Shown: positions 1-8,239, numbered from the stretch's first letter. The stretch is DNA of 64,000 nt from Microbacteriaceae bacterium VKM Ac-2854 (GCA_013205085.1 JABMLH010000001.1:124001-188000), one strand, 5' to 3'. Notes: generated from the sequence alone by a model not told the origin. A program made the numbers and translations.

Positions 1-194
1 ACGTCGGCGGCGAAGGCGTAGAGCTGGCCTTCCGGGGCCTCGAGCTTCTTGGCGGCTTCGTCGAGCGACTCCTGGTCCTGGTCCGAGATGACGACGACGG
101 CGTGCTCGTCGAGCAGCAGCCGCGCGGTCTCCCAACCGATTCCGGAATCGGCTCCGGTGATGAGTGCTGTACGTCCGGTGAGTCCGAGATCCAT
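1..194 (-). CDS. SDR family oxidoreductase, N-terminal part (runs off window)
   Basis: Only the first 64 codons are inside the window. The ATG is at 192-194 on the minus strand. The protein opens with a short-chain dehydrogenase Rossmann strand (GRTALITGADSGIGWETA, residues about 6-23), which carries the TGxxxGIG dinucleotide-binding motif, followed by a helix and a second strand (VVVISD) whose terminal Asp suggests NAD preference. It lies 32 bp downstream of the SMP-30/lactonase gene on the same strand, so the two probably form a sugar dehydrogenase plus lactonase unit. The substrate cannot be told because the catalytic Tyr-Lys part is outside the window. Confidence 0.85.
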   Translation of the reverse strand, partial: MDLGLTGRTALITGADSGIGWETARLLLDEHAVVVISDQDQESLDEAAKKLEAPEGQLYAFAAD

Positions 195-226
195 ATGTTC
201 TGGTCTACGCCTGGAAGTGAAGTGCC

Positions 227-1075
227 TCAACTGGGTTGCGCGAAGGTGCCGACTGGCCTACCTCGCGCACGCGTGGATAGGGCGTAGAGGCTGCCCGACT
301 CTGGATGTTCGCCGAGTTGTTCCTCCGTGAGGTTCTCGCGGGCGGTGCCGATGAAGAGAGTGCCCAGGTCGTCGCCGCCGAACGCGACGCCGGTGACGTT
401 CGGGGCGGGGATCTCGATCACCTCGTCGACCTCGCCGTCAGGCGTCCAGCGGATGACGGTGCCCTCGCCGTAACAGCCGTTCCAGAAGTAGCCGTCGGTG
501 TCGAGCGCGAGACCGTCGGAGGCATGGCCCACGAGGAACGGCTCCGGCTCGCCGATCGCGTCGTCGGGTCCGTAGTCGAGCCGGAAGACGGTGCTGACGC
601 TGGTGTCGGTGACGTACATGATGCTGCCGTCGTCGGACCACTCGAAGCCGTTCGCGACGCCGAAGCCGCCGAGCAGCGTCTCCAGCCGGCCGTCGGCGCT
701 GACGCGGTAGAGCGCGCCGTCCGGTTCGCCGGTGGTGACGTTCATCGAGCCGACGACGAAGCGGCCGAACGGATCGACCTTGCCCTCGTTCAGCCGGATG
801 CCGGCGTGCGCGTGCTCGATGACCGCGAGGGTGCGCGTCTGCGTCCCCTCCGCATCCAGCAGCACCACGCGGTCGCGCAGCGCCGCGACGAAACCGCCCC
901 CCTCTGCCGGCTGCACCGCGCTGAGCGGAGGCGGCAGCCGCACCACCTCGTCACTCGCGCTGTCGTGCAGCGTACCCGCTGAGATGTCGACCCAGCGCAG
1001 GCTGCCGGTCCGCTCATCCCAGAACGGACTCTCGATCAGGATCGCGCGCTCGGCGCGGAACACGGTGGGCTGCAT
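227..1075 (-). CDS. SMP-30/gluconolactonase family protein
   Basis: 282 residues, the usual size for the SMP-30/gluconolactonase/LRE family of six-bladed beta-propeller lactonases. Near the N-terminus, ESPFWDE carries the metal-binding Glu. GFGVANGFEWSDDGSIMYVTDT and GHASDGLALDTDGYFW carry the Asn and Asp metal ligands typical of the family. The reading frame stays open upstream to 1225, but that stretch is translated repeat sequence, so the ATG at 1073-1075 is preferred. The likely role is hydrolysis of a sugar lactone in the cytoplasm, paired with the downstream SDR dehydrogenase. Confidence 0.88.
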   Translation of the reverse strand: MQPTVFRAERAILIESPFWDERTGSLRWVDISAGTLHDSASDEVVRLPPPLSAVQPAEGGGFVAALRDRVVLLDAEGTQTRTLAVIEHAHAGIRLNEGKVDPFGRFVVGSMNVTTGEPDGALYRVSADGRLETLLGGFGVANGFEWSDDGSIMYVTDTSVSTVFRLDYGPDDAIGEPEPFLVGHASDGLALDTDGYFWNGCYGEGTVIRWTPDGEVDEVIEIPAPNVTGVAFGGDDLGTLFIGTARENLTEEQLGEHPESGSLYALSTRARGRPVGTFAQPS

Positions 1076-1126
1076 CCGTCCACCGTGCGCGCGTGATGGC
1101 GCGCCGCGATAGGGGTTGCGCCCACC

Positions 1127-1259
1127 GCTGGTTGAGCTTGCCGGGCCCTCTGCTGGTTGAGCTTGCCGAAACCTGCGCTGGTTGAGCGTGCCGAGTCCTC
1201 TGCTGGTTGAGCTTGCCGAAACCACCCTTTCAGCACGGGTGGTTTCGGCAGGCTCAACC
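1127..1259. repeat. 25-bp tandem repeat plus inverted copy (family E, copy 1)
   Basis: Four direct units of the form GCTGGTTGAGCNTGCCG(AAACC) start at 1127, 1152, 1177 and 1202, an exact 25-bp period. An inverted copy, GGTTTCGGCAGGCTCAACC, follows at 1241-1259, so the last unit and the inverted one can form a hairpin. It lies between the flavodoxin stop and the SMP-30 start. The same core recurs at 7163-7240 and in the longer copies at 52153-52360 and 57725-57866. Confidence 0.9.
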
Positions 1260-1301
1260 GGCGGGGTGAGACCTCATCCGGCGGGGGTTACGGCAACCCC
1301 C

Positions 1302-1748
1302 TCAGCCCTCGATCACGGAGGTGTCGAGGTTCTCCAGCCACTCGAAGGCCGCGTCGTTCGGGGCGGAGCCGTCGGCGGAGTCGTGCCGGCCGTACGCGCC
1401 GACGCGGCGGGCGCCGAGGCTGGTCAGCTTCTCGCTGATGATCTCGCTGCCGCGGCTGTGCGTCTTGTAGCTCGAGTCGCCGAGCCCGAACACCGCGTAC
1501 TCGATGCCCGTGAGGTCGGGCTTCTCGGCGTCGAGCGCGTCGTAGAACGGCTGCGCCCCCTGCGGCAGGTCGCCGTCGCCGTGCGTCGAGCAGACCACGA
1601 TGTAGAAGTCGGATGCGGCCAGATCGGCCGGCGCGAAGGTGCTCATGTCCTCCACCACCACGTCGCCCTCGAGGGCGTCGGCGAGGTCGTCGGCGACGAG
1701 TTCGGCGTTGCCGGATTCGGTGCCGAAGAGGATGACGGTGCGGCTCAT
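1302..1748 (-). CDS. Flavodoxin domain protein (MioC-like)
   Basis: 148 residues, a single flavodoxin-like domain. The FMN phosphate loop GTESGNAE is at residues 8-15. The loops that would contact the isoalloxazine ring are CSTHGDGD and FGLGDSSY. This resembles short-chain flavodoxins, MioC, and the FMN domains of sulfite and P450 reductases. Its ATG overlaps the stop of the upstream reductase gene by 4 bp (ATGA), so the two are translationally coupled. Its likely role is as a one-electron carrier accepting electrons from that reductase; the final acceptor is not encoded next to it. Confidence 0.88.
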   Translation of the reverse strand: MSRTVILFGTESGNAELVADDLADALEGDVVVEDMSTFAPADLAASDFYIVVCSTHGDGDLPQGAQPFYDALDAEKPDLTGIEYAVFGLGDSSYKTHSRGSEIISEKLTSLGARRVGAYGRHDSADGSAPNDAAFEWLENLDTSVIEG

Positions 1749-2857
1749 CGGAGCTCCTTGCTGTCGAAAGGTTCGAGGGACGAGTATCCGGGCTTGCCGG
1801 TAGGGAGGGCGCCGGACTCGACGGCCGCGGCGATCGCATCCGCGACCAGCCGGGCATCCGCCCGGTTCTCGGGGATGCTGCCGCGCGGGCCGCGGCGCAG
1901 CCAACCCACGCAGTAGAGGCCGTCGTCGAGCAGGCCGGTGGTCAACTCGGCGGCGACGGATTCGTGGTCGCTGCGGCGCAGGGCGGCGCTCGCCGCCTCG
2001 GTGAAGCCGATCGCGGTGCAGATCGCGTCGGCGTCGAGGCTCAGTTCGGCGCCGTCGGCGTCGCGAAAGACGATGCCCTCGACGCGCTCGTGGCCGAGCA
2101 CTCGTTCGGGCGTGAAGCCGAAGTGGAACCGCACCGTGCGGGCCGCGTCGGCGGGGGAGGAGGCGACCAGCGCATCCACCGCCGGAGTCGCCGCGGGCGC
2201 CTCGAAGCGCACGTCGGCGACGTGGGCCAACTCGTCAATCATCGCGGCGTCGAACTTCGCCTCACTCGGCGCGGAACGGCCGACCACGTCGATGTGCCGC
2301 ACCGGTCCCGCGGTCAACGCGCGCACCGCATCCTCGTCGATGCCCAGCTCGCGCAACCGCTCCGGCGGCATCAGGAACAGCCGCAGCAGGTCGATCGCCA
2401 CGTTGCCGTGACCGACGATCGCCACCCGTTCACCGAGGGCGAGGCCCGCGGCATCCTCCTCCGGATGGGCGTTCAGCAGCCGGGTGAGCCGGCCGGATCC
2501 GTAGACCTGCGGCAGCGTGAATCCGTCCAGCACCCGATCAGCGGGAAGCCCGGTAGCCAGCACAACGACGTCGTAGGCGCGGCGGAGCTGCGTGAGTTCG
2601 GCGACGCCGATCTCGGTGCCGCCGACGAAGCGCACCGCGCCGCGTTCGAACAGCCGGTCGAACTGGCGGGCGACCGCTTTGGTACCGAGGTGGTCGGGGG
2701 CGACGCCGTAGCGGATCAGGCCGTAGGGCTCGTCGAGCCGCTCGAACATCGTGATCTCGGCGTCCCGCCACTGTTTGCGCAGGAACTGCGCGGTGTAGCA
2801 GCCGGCGGGCCCGCTGCCGACGACGGCGATGCTGGGCGGAGCGGCGGGTGCAGCCAT
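1745..2857 (-). CDS. FAD-dependent NADPH:ferredoxin/flavodoxin reductase (FprA/adrenodoxin reductase type)
   Basis: 370 residues, somewhat shorter than the roughly 450 of classical FprA. An N-terminal FAD-binding Rossmann motif (VVGSGPAGCYTAQFL) is followed by ERLDEPYGLIRYGVAPDH, the hallmark of the adrenodoxin reductase/glutamate synthase beta-subunit group. An NADP-binding site lies in VAIVGHGNVAIDLLRLFL, and the C-terminal GWLRRGPRGSIPENRADA closes the FAD site. The ATG at 2855-2857 is chosen because upstream codons are non-homologous. It probably reduces the flavodoxin encoded just downstream, with which it overlaps. Confidence 0.9.
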   Translation of the reverse strand: MAAPAAPPSIAVVGSGPAGCYTAQFLRKQWRDAEITMFERLDEPYGLIRYGVAPDHLGTKAVARQFDRLFERGAVRFVGGTEIGVAELTQLRRAYDVVVLATGLPADRVLDGFTLPQVYGSGRLTRLLNAHPEEDAAGLALGERVAIVGHGNVAIDLLRLFLMPPERLRELGIDEDAVRALTAGPVRHIDVVGRSAPSEAKFDAAMIDELAHVADVRFEAPAATPAVDALVASSPADAARTVRFHFGFTPERVLGHERVEGIVFRDADGAELSLDADAICTAIGFTEAASAALRRSDHESVAAELTTGLLDDGLYCVGWLRRGPRGSIPENRADARLVADAIAAAVESGALPTGKPGYSSLEPFDSKELR

Positions 2858-2924
2858 GGATGCGGTTCCTCCACGGTCGGGACGCAAGCGCGCCGACGCT
2901 ATCACGGCACGGCAGGATGGAGCC

Positions 2925-3362
2925 ATGAGGCGGGTGGGAGTTGCGCTGTTGGCCGCGGGCACGATGCTGCTGAGCGGATGCGCGAACGAGCGATCGGATC
3001 CGCCGGCGGATCCGATCGCGGCGGCGCGGGCGTTGCCGGATGCCGCCGGCTCCGTGCGCACGGGTGAGGCGTCCTGCGGCGAGTTCGTGCTGGATCAGGG
3101 CGAGGAGATCCCGGCCGAGGCCGTCGACTGCCTCGCGTCCGCCGAGGGCGTGGCCGAGATCGCCTGGTCGACGCCGACGACCGAAGGCGACCCGATCGTG
3201 TCGTTCGCGCAGGTCGCGCCGTGGCAGCCGGGCGTGTACCTCTACCGGACCACCGCATTCGATGACTTCGGCGGCGACGGCTACAGCTGGACGATGTTCT
3301 CCTGCACCGATCGCCGCGACCTCGGCGCCGCCGGCGAGTGCGAGCAGTTGTTCGAGGGCTGA
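2925..3362 (+). CDS. Small secreted lipoprotein, function unknown
   Basis: 145 residues. A charged start (MRR), a hydrophobic segment and a lipobox LLSGC with the lipidation Cys at residue 19 indicate a membrane-anchored lipoprotein. The mature part is acidic with three further Cys (SCGEF, VDCLAS, FSCTDRR), which could form disulfides. It is divergent from the reductase gene, whose start is 67 bp away. I do not recognise the family. Confidence 0.75.
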   Translation: MRRVGVALLAAGTMLLSGCANERSDPPADPIAAARALPDAAGSVRTGEASCGEFVLDQGEEIPAEAVDCLASAEGVAEIAWSTPTTEGDPIVSFAQVAPWQPGVYLYRTTAFDDFGGDGYSWTMFSCTDRRDLGAAGECEQLFEG

Positions 3363-3384
3363 CGGATCCTCGTACGATGACCGC

Positions 3385-3957
3385 ATGGTGAGCTTTGCCG
3401 ACAAGCCGATCCTCGACCTCACGATCGCGGAGTGGGAGGCGTATCTCTCGGGAACGCCGGACGATGGCGGGGTGCGGCTCAAACTGCGCAAGCTCTCGTC
3501 GAAGGCGCCCGGCATCACCTGGTCGCAGGCGCTGGATGTGGCGCTCTGCTACGGCTGGATCGACGGGCAGTCCGCCCGCTTCGACGAGGACTACACGCTG
3601 CAGGCGTTCACCCCACGGCGCAAGAACAGCCCGTGGTCGCAGATCAACCGGGAGCACGCCGCGCGGTTGATCGCCGAGGGCCGGATGCGAGCGGGCGGCC
3701 ACGCCGAGATCGAGCGCGCGAAGGCCGACGGACGCTGGGACGTCGCCTACCGGCAGAAGGGCGCGGTGCCGCCGCCGGATCTGCAGGTCGCGCTGGACGC
3801 CTCCCCGGAGGCCACCGCGTTCATCGCGGGTCTGAGCGCGGTGGACCGCTTCCAGATCTACTTCCGCCTCGGCAACATCAAGACGCCCGCCATCCGCGCC
3901 GCGCGCATCCGCGACGTCGTCGAGAAGGCCGCTCGCGGCGAGCGGCACTACCGCTGA
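3385..3957 (+). CDS. YdeI/OmdA-like protein
   Basis: 190 residues. The sequence PGITWSQALDVALCYGWIDGQ, followed by TPRRKNSPWSQIN, is characteristic of the YdeI/OmdA ('bacteriocin-protection') family. The C-terminal basic helix (AIRAARIRDVVEKAARGERHYR) also fits. The biochemical function of the family is not settled. The gene begins 22 bp after the lipoprotein stop and ends at a convergent junction occupied by palindrome A1. Confidence 0.82.
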   Translation: MVSFADKPILDLTIAEWEAYLSGTPDDGGVRLKLRKLSSKAPGITWSQALDVALCYGWIDGQSARFDEDYTLQAFTPRRKNSPWSQINREHAARLIAEGRMRAGGHAEIERAKADGRWDVAYRQKGAVPPPDLQVALDASPEATAFIAGLSAVDRFQIYFRLGNIKTPAIRAARIRDVVEKAARGERHYR

Positions 3958-3965
3958 CCCTCCCC

Positions 3966-4024
3966 GCGAGATGCCTCTTCTGTACGATCCCCGCGGCGTG
4001 TCGCGTACAGAAGTGGCATCTCGC
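3966..4024. repeat. 59-bp intergenic palindrome, family A copy 1
   Basis: Twenty-one-base arms (3966-3986 and 4004-4024) enclose a 17-base loop. The arms start and end GCGAGATGCC...GGCATCTCGC and pair except at one position. It lies between the convergent ydeI-like and kinase genes. Identical-length copies occur at 10905, 18079 and 44697. Confidence 0.9.
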
Positions 4025-4029
4025 AGGGC

Positions 4030-4917
4030 TCAGTCGGCGAGCACGGCGGCGATCGTGTGCCGGGCGTTCGCGGCGAGGCCGGGGTTCGTCCGGTGGTAGT
4101 ACGGCAGCTGCACGAGGGCCTGGCTCAGCGCGTAGCCGCGACCGCGGGCCCAGGTGGCGGCGTCGACCTCGGCGCGGAGGGGGCCGCGGGCGGAGTCGGG
4201 CAGCAGGTTCCACGCGATCCGCAGGTCGTTCGCGGGGTCGCCGACGCCCGTGCCGGAGAAATCGATCACGGCGGCGAGGCGGTTCGCACGTAGCAGCAGG
4301 TTGCCGGGGGAGAGGTCGCCGTGCAGCCACACCGGTTCGCCGTCCCACGGCGGCGCGTCCAGGGCGTGCTGCCAGGCATCCGCGATGCCCGAGGTGTCGA
4401 TCAGCAGGTCCAGTTCGCTCAGCGCTCGTCGCGCATCCGCATCGCGTTCGGGCAGGGTGCGCCCGGCGACGGGTGCGCCCTCGGTCGGCATCGCCCGGAA
4501 CGCTCGCAGCATCGCGGCGATGTCGTCCGCGACGCCGAGCGGATCCGCCAGCGTGCCCTCCCGCGCGGAAGCGCCGTCGAGCCAGTCGTACACCGACCAC
4601 GGCCACGGGTACCCCGCACCCGGCGCCCCGAGCGCGACGGGATGCGGAACGGCGACCGGCAGCGAGAACCGCGGCAGCCAGCGCTGCTCGTGCGCCACGG
4701 CGTCGACGGCCCAGTGGATGCGCGGCAGCCGGGCCACGAGCGCGTCGCCGAGCCGGAACATCGCGTTGTCGGTGCCGATCGAGGGCACCCGCGAGACGGG
4801 CAGCGCCGCCCAATGCGGGAACTGTTCCCTCAGCAGAGCCCGCACGAGCGCCTCGTCGACGGCGATCTCGTCGGGATGCATCCGTACCGGCGGTCGAGGC
4901 GGGTTCGAGAACGTCAT
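4030..4917 (-). CDS. Aminoglycoside phosphotransferase-family kinase
   Basis: 295 residues. It has the protein-kinase-like APH fold, with catalytic loop WLHGDLSPGNLLL (Asp and Asn of the HxDxxxxN motif) and the metal-binding IDFSGTGVGDPANDL. The N-lobe has FRLGDALVARLPR, with the Arg near the usual ATP Lys position. Homologues often begin near MHPDEIAV, so the Met at 4879-4881 is an alternative start. The substrate is uncertain: many chromosomal members phosphorylate metabolites, and resistance should not be assumed. Confidence 0.85.
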   Translation of the reverse strand: MTFSNPPRPPVRMHPDEIAVDEALVRALLREQFPHWAALPVSRVPSIGTDNAMFRLGDALVARLPRIHWAVDAVAHEQRWLPRFSLPVAVPHPVALGAPGAGYPWPWSVYDWLDGASAREGTLADPLGVADDIAAMLRAFRAMPTEGAPVAGRTLPERDADARRALSELDLLIDTSGIADAWQHALDAPPWDGEPVWLHGDLSPGNLLLRANRLAAVIDFSGTGVGDPANDLRIAWNLLPDSARGPLRAEVDAATWARGRGYALSQALVQLPYYHRTNPGLAANARHTIAAVLAD

Positions 4918-4952
4918 CCCGTTCGTGAACCCTTCTCAGCCGCCGTTCGTGC

Positions 4953-5264
4953 TCAGACCACCGGCTCGATCAGCCGCACGTGGTACACGGCGACCCGCTG
5001 CGGCTGCCCGGCGAAGGCCTTCGCGCGCGACTCGGACGACATGTACGCCGCCTCCTTGGCCAGGAACGTCGGCGCGTCGCCGGAGGTGCTGGTCGCCCAG
5101 ACGAATTCGTTCACATCGCGGTCGGCGTAGGCGAACTCGATGGCGAAGCCCTCGGCCTCGCGCGCCGGCACCAGCGTGGAGCCGAACCACTCGATGAACG
5201 CGTCCAACTCCCCTTCCACGATCTCGTAGCGGCGGAGTTGAATGGTCTTGGTAGCGTCGGTCAC
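4953..5264 (-). CDS. NIPSNAP-like dimeric alpha/beta-barrel protein
   Basis: 103 residues from a GTG at 5262-5264. The sequence (TIQLRRYEIVEGELDAFIEWFGSTLVPA at the start; FVWATSTSGDAP and AVYHVRLIEPV later) has the length and strand-helix pattern of NIPSNAP/ferredoxin-like stress proteins. No catalytic residues can be assigned. Its start is divergent from the DUF6157 gene, 27 bp away. The start codon is inferred from the beginning of the conserved strand. Confidence 0.65.
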   Translation of the reverse strand: MTDATKTIQLRRYEIVEGELDAFIEWFGSTLVPAREAEGFAIEFAYADRDVNEFVWATSTSGDAPTFLAKEAAYMSSESRAKAFAGQPQRVAVYHVRLIEPVV

Positions 5265-5291
5265 GCGTTCCAGCCTATGGGGAGGCCCTCG

Positions 5292-5714
5292 ATGCACACC
5301 ACGAATTACACGGACACCTTCATCGCCGTCGCGGAGGACACGGCGGCGCTCGAGGCGATGCCGCCACCCGCGCGGGTCCAGCCCAGCGTCGCCGAGCTCA
5401 CACACCGGATGATCGCCGAGAACCCGTACCGCTACACCTCCGACGACGTCATCTTCACCGTCTGGGCCGACCGGCGCGGCGTGCCGGCCGACGAGCGGGA
5501 CGCGCAGCGCGAGCTGTTCTTCAGTAAGGGCCAGCCGTGCCTGCGCTCCAGCGATCTCGGCAAGCGCTACGGCTGGGGCGTGCACGCGGATGCGGAGAGC
5601 CGCGTCGCGCTCGTCGGCATGGACTCGCCCGAGTACGCGCTGTTCCTGGCCGGGAAGACACCGGAGGGCGAGGCCGTCACGGTGACGAAGGCGATGCGTT
5701 CCGCGCGGCGCTGA
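5292..5714 (+). CDS. DUF6157 family protein
   Basis: 140 residues. The opening MHTTNYTDTFIAVAEDTAA and the central HRMIAENPYRYTSDDVIF are those of the uncharacterised DUF6157 family, found in many actinobacteria and proteobacteria. The C-terminal half contains KRYGWGVHADAESRVALV. No transmembrane segment or signal peptide is visible, so it is probably cytoplasmic. GGGGAGG at 5279-5285 serves as ribosome binding site. No function is assigned. Confidence 0.8.
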   Translation: MHTTNYTDTFIAVAEDTAALEAMPPPARVQPSVAELTHRMIAENPYRYTSDDVIFTVWADRRGVPADERDAQRELFFSKGQPCLRSSDLGKRYGWGVHADAESRVALVGMDSPEYALFLAGKTPEGEAVTVTKAMRSARR

Positions 5715-5780
5715 GCTTTCCGACGGCAGGCCTCCCGGCGCTAGGCTTTGTCCGCACAAATACACGCGGAGGAGACCCAG

Positions 5781-7151
5781 CTGGACCCGAAACGACAGCG
5801 CGCGATCGCCCTCCTCGTCGCCGGCTGCTTCTTCATGGAGAACCTCGACGGCACGATCGTCACCACAGCGGCCCCCGCGATCGGCGCCGACCTCGGCGTC
5901 GACTCGGCCTCCGTCGGCCTCGCGGTGACCAGCTTCCTGCTCACCGTCGCGGTGCTCATCCCCGCCTCCGGCTGGCTCAGCGAACGCTTCGGCGTGCGCC
6001 GCATCTTCGCGCTCGCCATCGCGATCTTCACCATCGCCTCCCTGCTCTGCGCCCTCTCGACGAGTCTGCCGATGCTGGTTGGCATGCGGGTACTGCAGGG
6101 TGTCGGCGGCGCCCTGATGGTGCCCGTCGGGCGGATGGCCGTGCTCCGGGTCACCCCGACCAGCGGCATCATCAAGGCCATCGCGATCCTGGTCTGGCCG
6201 GGGCTCGTCGCGCCGATCCTCGCGCCCTTCGTCGGCGGACTGCTCACCACCTACGCCTCCTGGCATTGGATCTTCCTGATCAACGTGCCCCTGGGGGTCC
6301 TCGCCTTCGTGATCGCCCTGCGGATCGTGCCCGACGTCGACGGCCCGCCCGTACCCAGGCTCGACCTCGGCGGCCTCGCGCTCGTTGTGATCGGACTCGG
6401 CTCGCTGGTCTACGGATCCAGCCTGGTCAGCGAATCCGGCATCGACCTGTTCGGCTTCGGCGCCGCGATCGTGATCGGACTCGTGGTCTGCGGATTCGCG
6501 GTGCGGCACCTGCTGCGCGCGCCGCATCCGCTGGTGCAGTTGCGCACCCTGCGCTTCGAGTCGTTCCGGGTCGCCAACTCCAGCGGGTCCGTCTACCGCG
6601 CCACCATCAACGCGGTGCCGTTCCTGCTGCCGCTGATGTTCCAGGATGCGTTCCGCTGGTCGGCGGTCGAGGCCGGCGCGGTGGTGCTCTGGCTGTTCGT
6701 CGGCAACCTCGCGATCAAGCCGGCGACCACGTGGCTGCTGAAGACCTTCGGCTTCCGCTGGGTGCTGATCGTCGCGAACGCGGTGGGCATCGCCTGCATG
6801 GTGGGCATGGCGTTCCTCTCGGCCGACGTGCCGATCCTGATCGTGGTGCCGCTGCTGATCCTCAGTGGTGTCGCCCGTTCATCCGGATTCACGGCGTACA
6901 ACACGATCACCTTCGCCGAGATCGACCAGGCCTCGATGTCGGGCGCGAACACGCTGAGTTCGACGCTGCAGCAGGTGGCGTCGGGCCTGGGCGTCGCGAT
7001 CGGCGGGATGGCGCTGGCGATCGGGTTCAGCTTCGGCGATGGCCTGGTGCCGTACCGCTTCGCGTTCCTCGCGATCGCGGCGCTGACGCTGGTGCCGCTG
7101 GTCGCGTCCATCCGCTTGTCGCGCACGGCGGGCAGCACCCTCACCGCCTGA
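5781..7151 (+). CDS. MFS drug exporter, EmrB/QacA (DHA2) type
   Basis: About 456 residues and roughly 14 hydrophobic segments. ENLDGTIVTTAAPAIGADL is the DHA2 family motif in the first helix, and PVGRMAVLR and GLVAPILAPFVGGLL follow the expected pattern. No ATG is available. A TTG at 5748 is in frame, but a strong GGAGGAG (5768-5774) sits 6 bases before a CTG at 5781, so the CTG start is preferred. The substrate is unknown; families of this kind export cationic or amphipathic drugs by proton antiport. Confidence 0.85.
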   Translation: MDPKRQRAIALLVAGCFFMENLDGTIVTTAAPAIGADLGVDSASVGLAVTSFLLTVAVLIPASGWLSERFGVRRIFALAIAIFTIASLLCALSTSLPMLVGMRVLQGVGGALMVPVGRMAVLRVTPTSGIIKAIAILVWPGLVAPILAPFVGGLLTTYASWHWIFLINVPLGVLAFVIALRIVPDVDGPPVPRLDLGGLALVVIGLGSLVYGSSLVSESGIDLFGFGAAIVIGLVVCGFAVRHLLRAPHPLVQLRTLRFESFRVANSSGSVYRATINAVPFLLPLMFQDAFRWSAVEAGAVVLWLFVGNLAIKPATTWLLKTFGFRWVLIVANAVGIACMVGMAFLSADVPILIVVPLLILSGVARSSGFTAYNTITFAEIDQASMSGANTLSSTLQQVASGLGVAIGGMALAIGFSFGDGLVPYRFAFLAIAALTLVPLVASIRLSRTAGSTLTA

Positions 7152-7162
7152 TCGTGCGGTTC

Positions 7163-7240
7163 GGTGGTTGAGCCTGCGTCGGTGGTTGAGCCTGCCGAAA
7201 CCACCATCCTCTGAGCAGCGCGATGTCGGCAGGCTCAATC
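7163..7240. repeat. Family E repeat, copy 2
   Basis: Two direct units GGTGGTTGAGCCTGC (7163 and 7181) are followed by an inverted GTCGGCAGGCTCAATC ending at 7240. It fills the convergent junction between the MFS gene and the exopolyphosphatase gene. The TGA stop of the latter (7235-7237) lies inside the repeat, so the repeat may have supplied the stop codon. Confidence 0.85.
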
Positions 7241-8131
7241 CCCGTATTCGAGTGAGAGAGCGACCCCGTCGAGGATGTCGTGCAGGGTGACGGTGACCTC
7301 GCGGAGGGGGCCCGCGGCCTCGACCGCGGCGAGGACCTCCGACCAGATCACGGCGCCGGCGGCCAGTACGTCCTCCCGACCGGAGCGGACGTACGGCAGA
7401 GTCGCCAACCGTCCCGGATCGAGCGCGGCGATGTCGGCGCACGCCGCCTGCATCCGCTCGAACGAGAGGACGGCTCGGTCGAGGGCCGCGCGGTCCAGTG
7501 TGCTCAGCCGCAGCGCATGGGCAGCGATCGTCAGCACCGTCGCGGCGACACCGACGACGGCCCGCGCGGCACCGAGATCGACCGGCGAGGCCGCGAGCGC
7601 CGCACGCGCATCCGCCCGCATCGCCGCCGTGTCGGTGCCGTGCCGCTCGGTGAGTCGCACACACCCGACGTCCATCGAGTGCGCCCGCAGCGGTTCGCCG
7701 AGAACCAGTTCCGTCGAGCCGCCGCCCAGGTCCACCACGAGCGCCGGGCGCTCGGCCGCGACCGCCGAGACCGCGCCGCGGAACGAGAGCGCAGCCTCCT
7801 CCTCGCCCGAGATCGTCTCCGGCCGCACCCCGAGCAATCGCTCGACTGCGTCGAGGAACTGGTCCCGATCGGCCGCATCCCGGGTTGCGGACGTCGCGAC
7901 GAAGCCGATCCGCTCCGCGCCGGCCGCCCGGATCCGCTCCGCGTACTCCGCCGTCACCGCGAGCGTGCGCCGCAGGGCCTCCGGATCGAAGCGCCCGGTG
8001 CGGTCGACGCCCTGCCCGAGCCGGACGATCTCCGTTCGGCGCAGCACCTCGACCAGCCCGCCGTCTGCGACGTCGGCGATCAGCAGGCGGAGCGAATTGG
8101 TGCCGCAATCGACGGCCGCGACTCGGGTCAT
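7235..8131 (-). CDS. ppx: Exopolyphosphatase (Ppx/GppA family)
   Basis: 298 residues, the short actinobacterial form that lacks the C-terminal HD domain. It has the ASKHA fold: phosphate-binding loops VDCGTNSLRLL (residues 7-17) and VVDLGGGSTELVLG, and SGEEEAALSF, which carries the catalytic Glu. It would release phosphate from polyphosphate ends or act on pppGpp, in the cytoplasm. The ATG at 8129-8131 is the natural start. It is divergent from the F420-class gene, with repeat D1 in between. Confidence 0.88.
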   Translation of the reverse strand: MTRVAAVDCGTNSLRLLIADVADGGLVEVLRRTEIVRLGQGVDRTGRFDPEALRRTLAVTAEYAERIRAAGAERIGFVATSATRDAADRDQFLDAVERLLGVRPETISGEEEAALSFRGAVSAVAAERPALVVDLGGGSTELVLGEPLRAHSMDVGCVRLTERHGTDTAAMRADARAALAASPVDLGAARAVVGVAATVLTIAAHALRLSTLDRAALDRAVLSFERMQAACADIAALDPGRLATLPYVRSGREDVLAAGAVIWSEVLAAVEAAGPLREVTVTLHDILDGVALSLEYGD

Positions 8132-8152
8132 CGCCCCAGCCTGGCGCAGTGG

Positions 8153-8227
8153 CCGCAGTAAATGACGATGATCCTGCCGGATCGGGTCGTTTTCGCGGCC
8201 GGCGACCCCGATCGACGTCATTTGCGG
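8153..8227. repeat. Family D intergenic palindrome, copy 1
   Basis: CCGCAGTAAATGACG at 8153-8167 is mirrored by CGTCATTTGCGG at 8216-8227. Inside is an imperfect pair (CGGATCGGGTC / GACCCCGATCG). It sits between divergent genes, so it overlaps their promoter regions. Copies at 51067-51141 and 58929-59016 share only the outer (A)AATGACGT...ACGTCATTTGC arms. Confidence 0.8.
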
Positions 8228-8239
8228 TAGACACGAGTC

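Noticed and set aside
1076-1225. N-terminal extension of the SMP-30 gene
   Set aside because: The frame is open but consists of translated tandem repeats and has no homology to the family; the ATG at 1075 starts at the expected place.
1127-1259. Possible CRISPR-like array
   Set aside because: The units are 25 bp back to back with no unique spacers, and no cas gene is present.
4030-4917. Aminoglycoside resistance gene
   Set aside because: Only the general APH fold is seen; the gene lies in ordinary chromosomal context with host-like codon use, so a resistance call is not supported.
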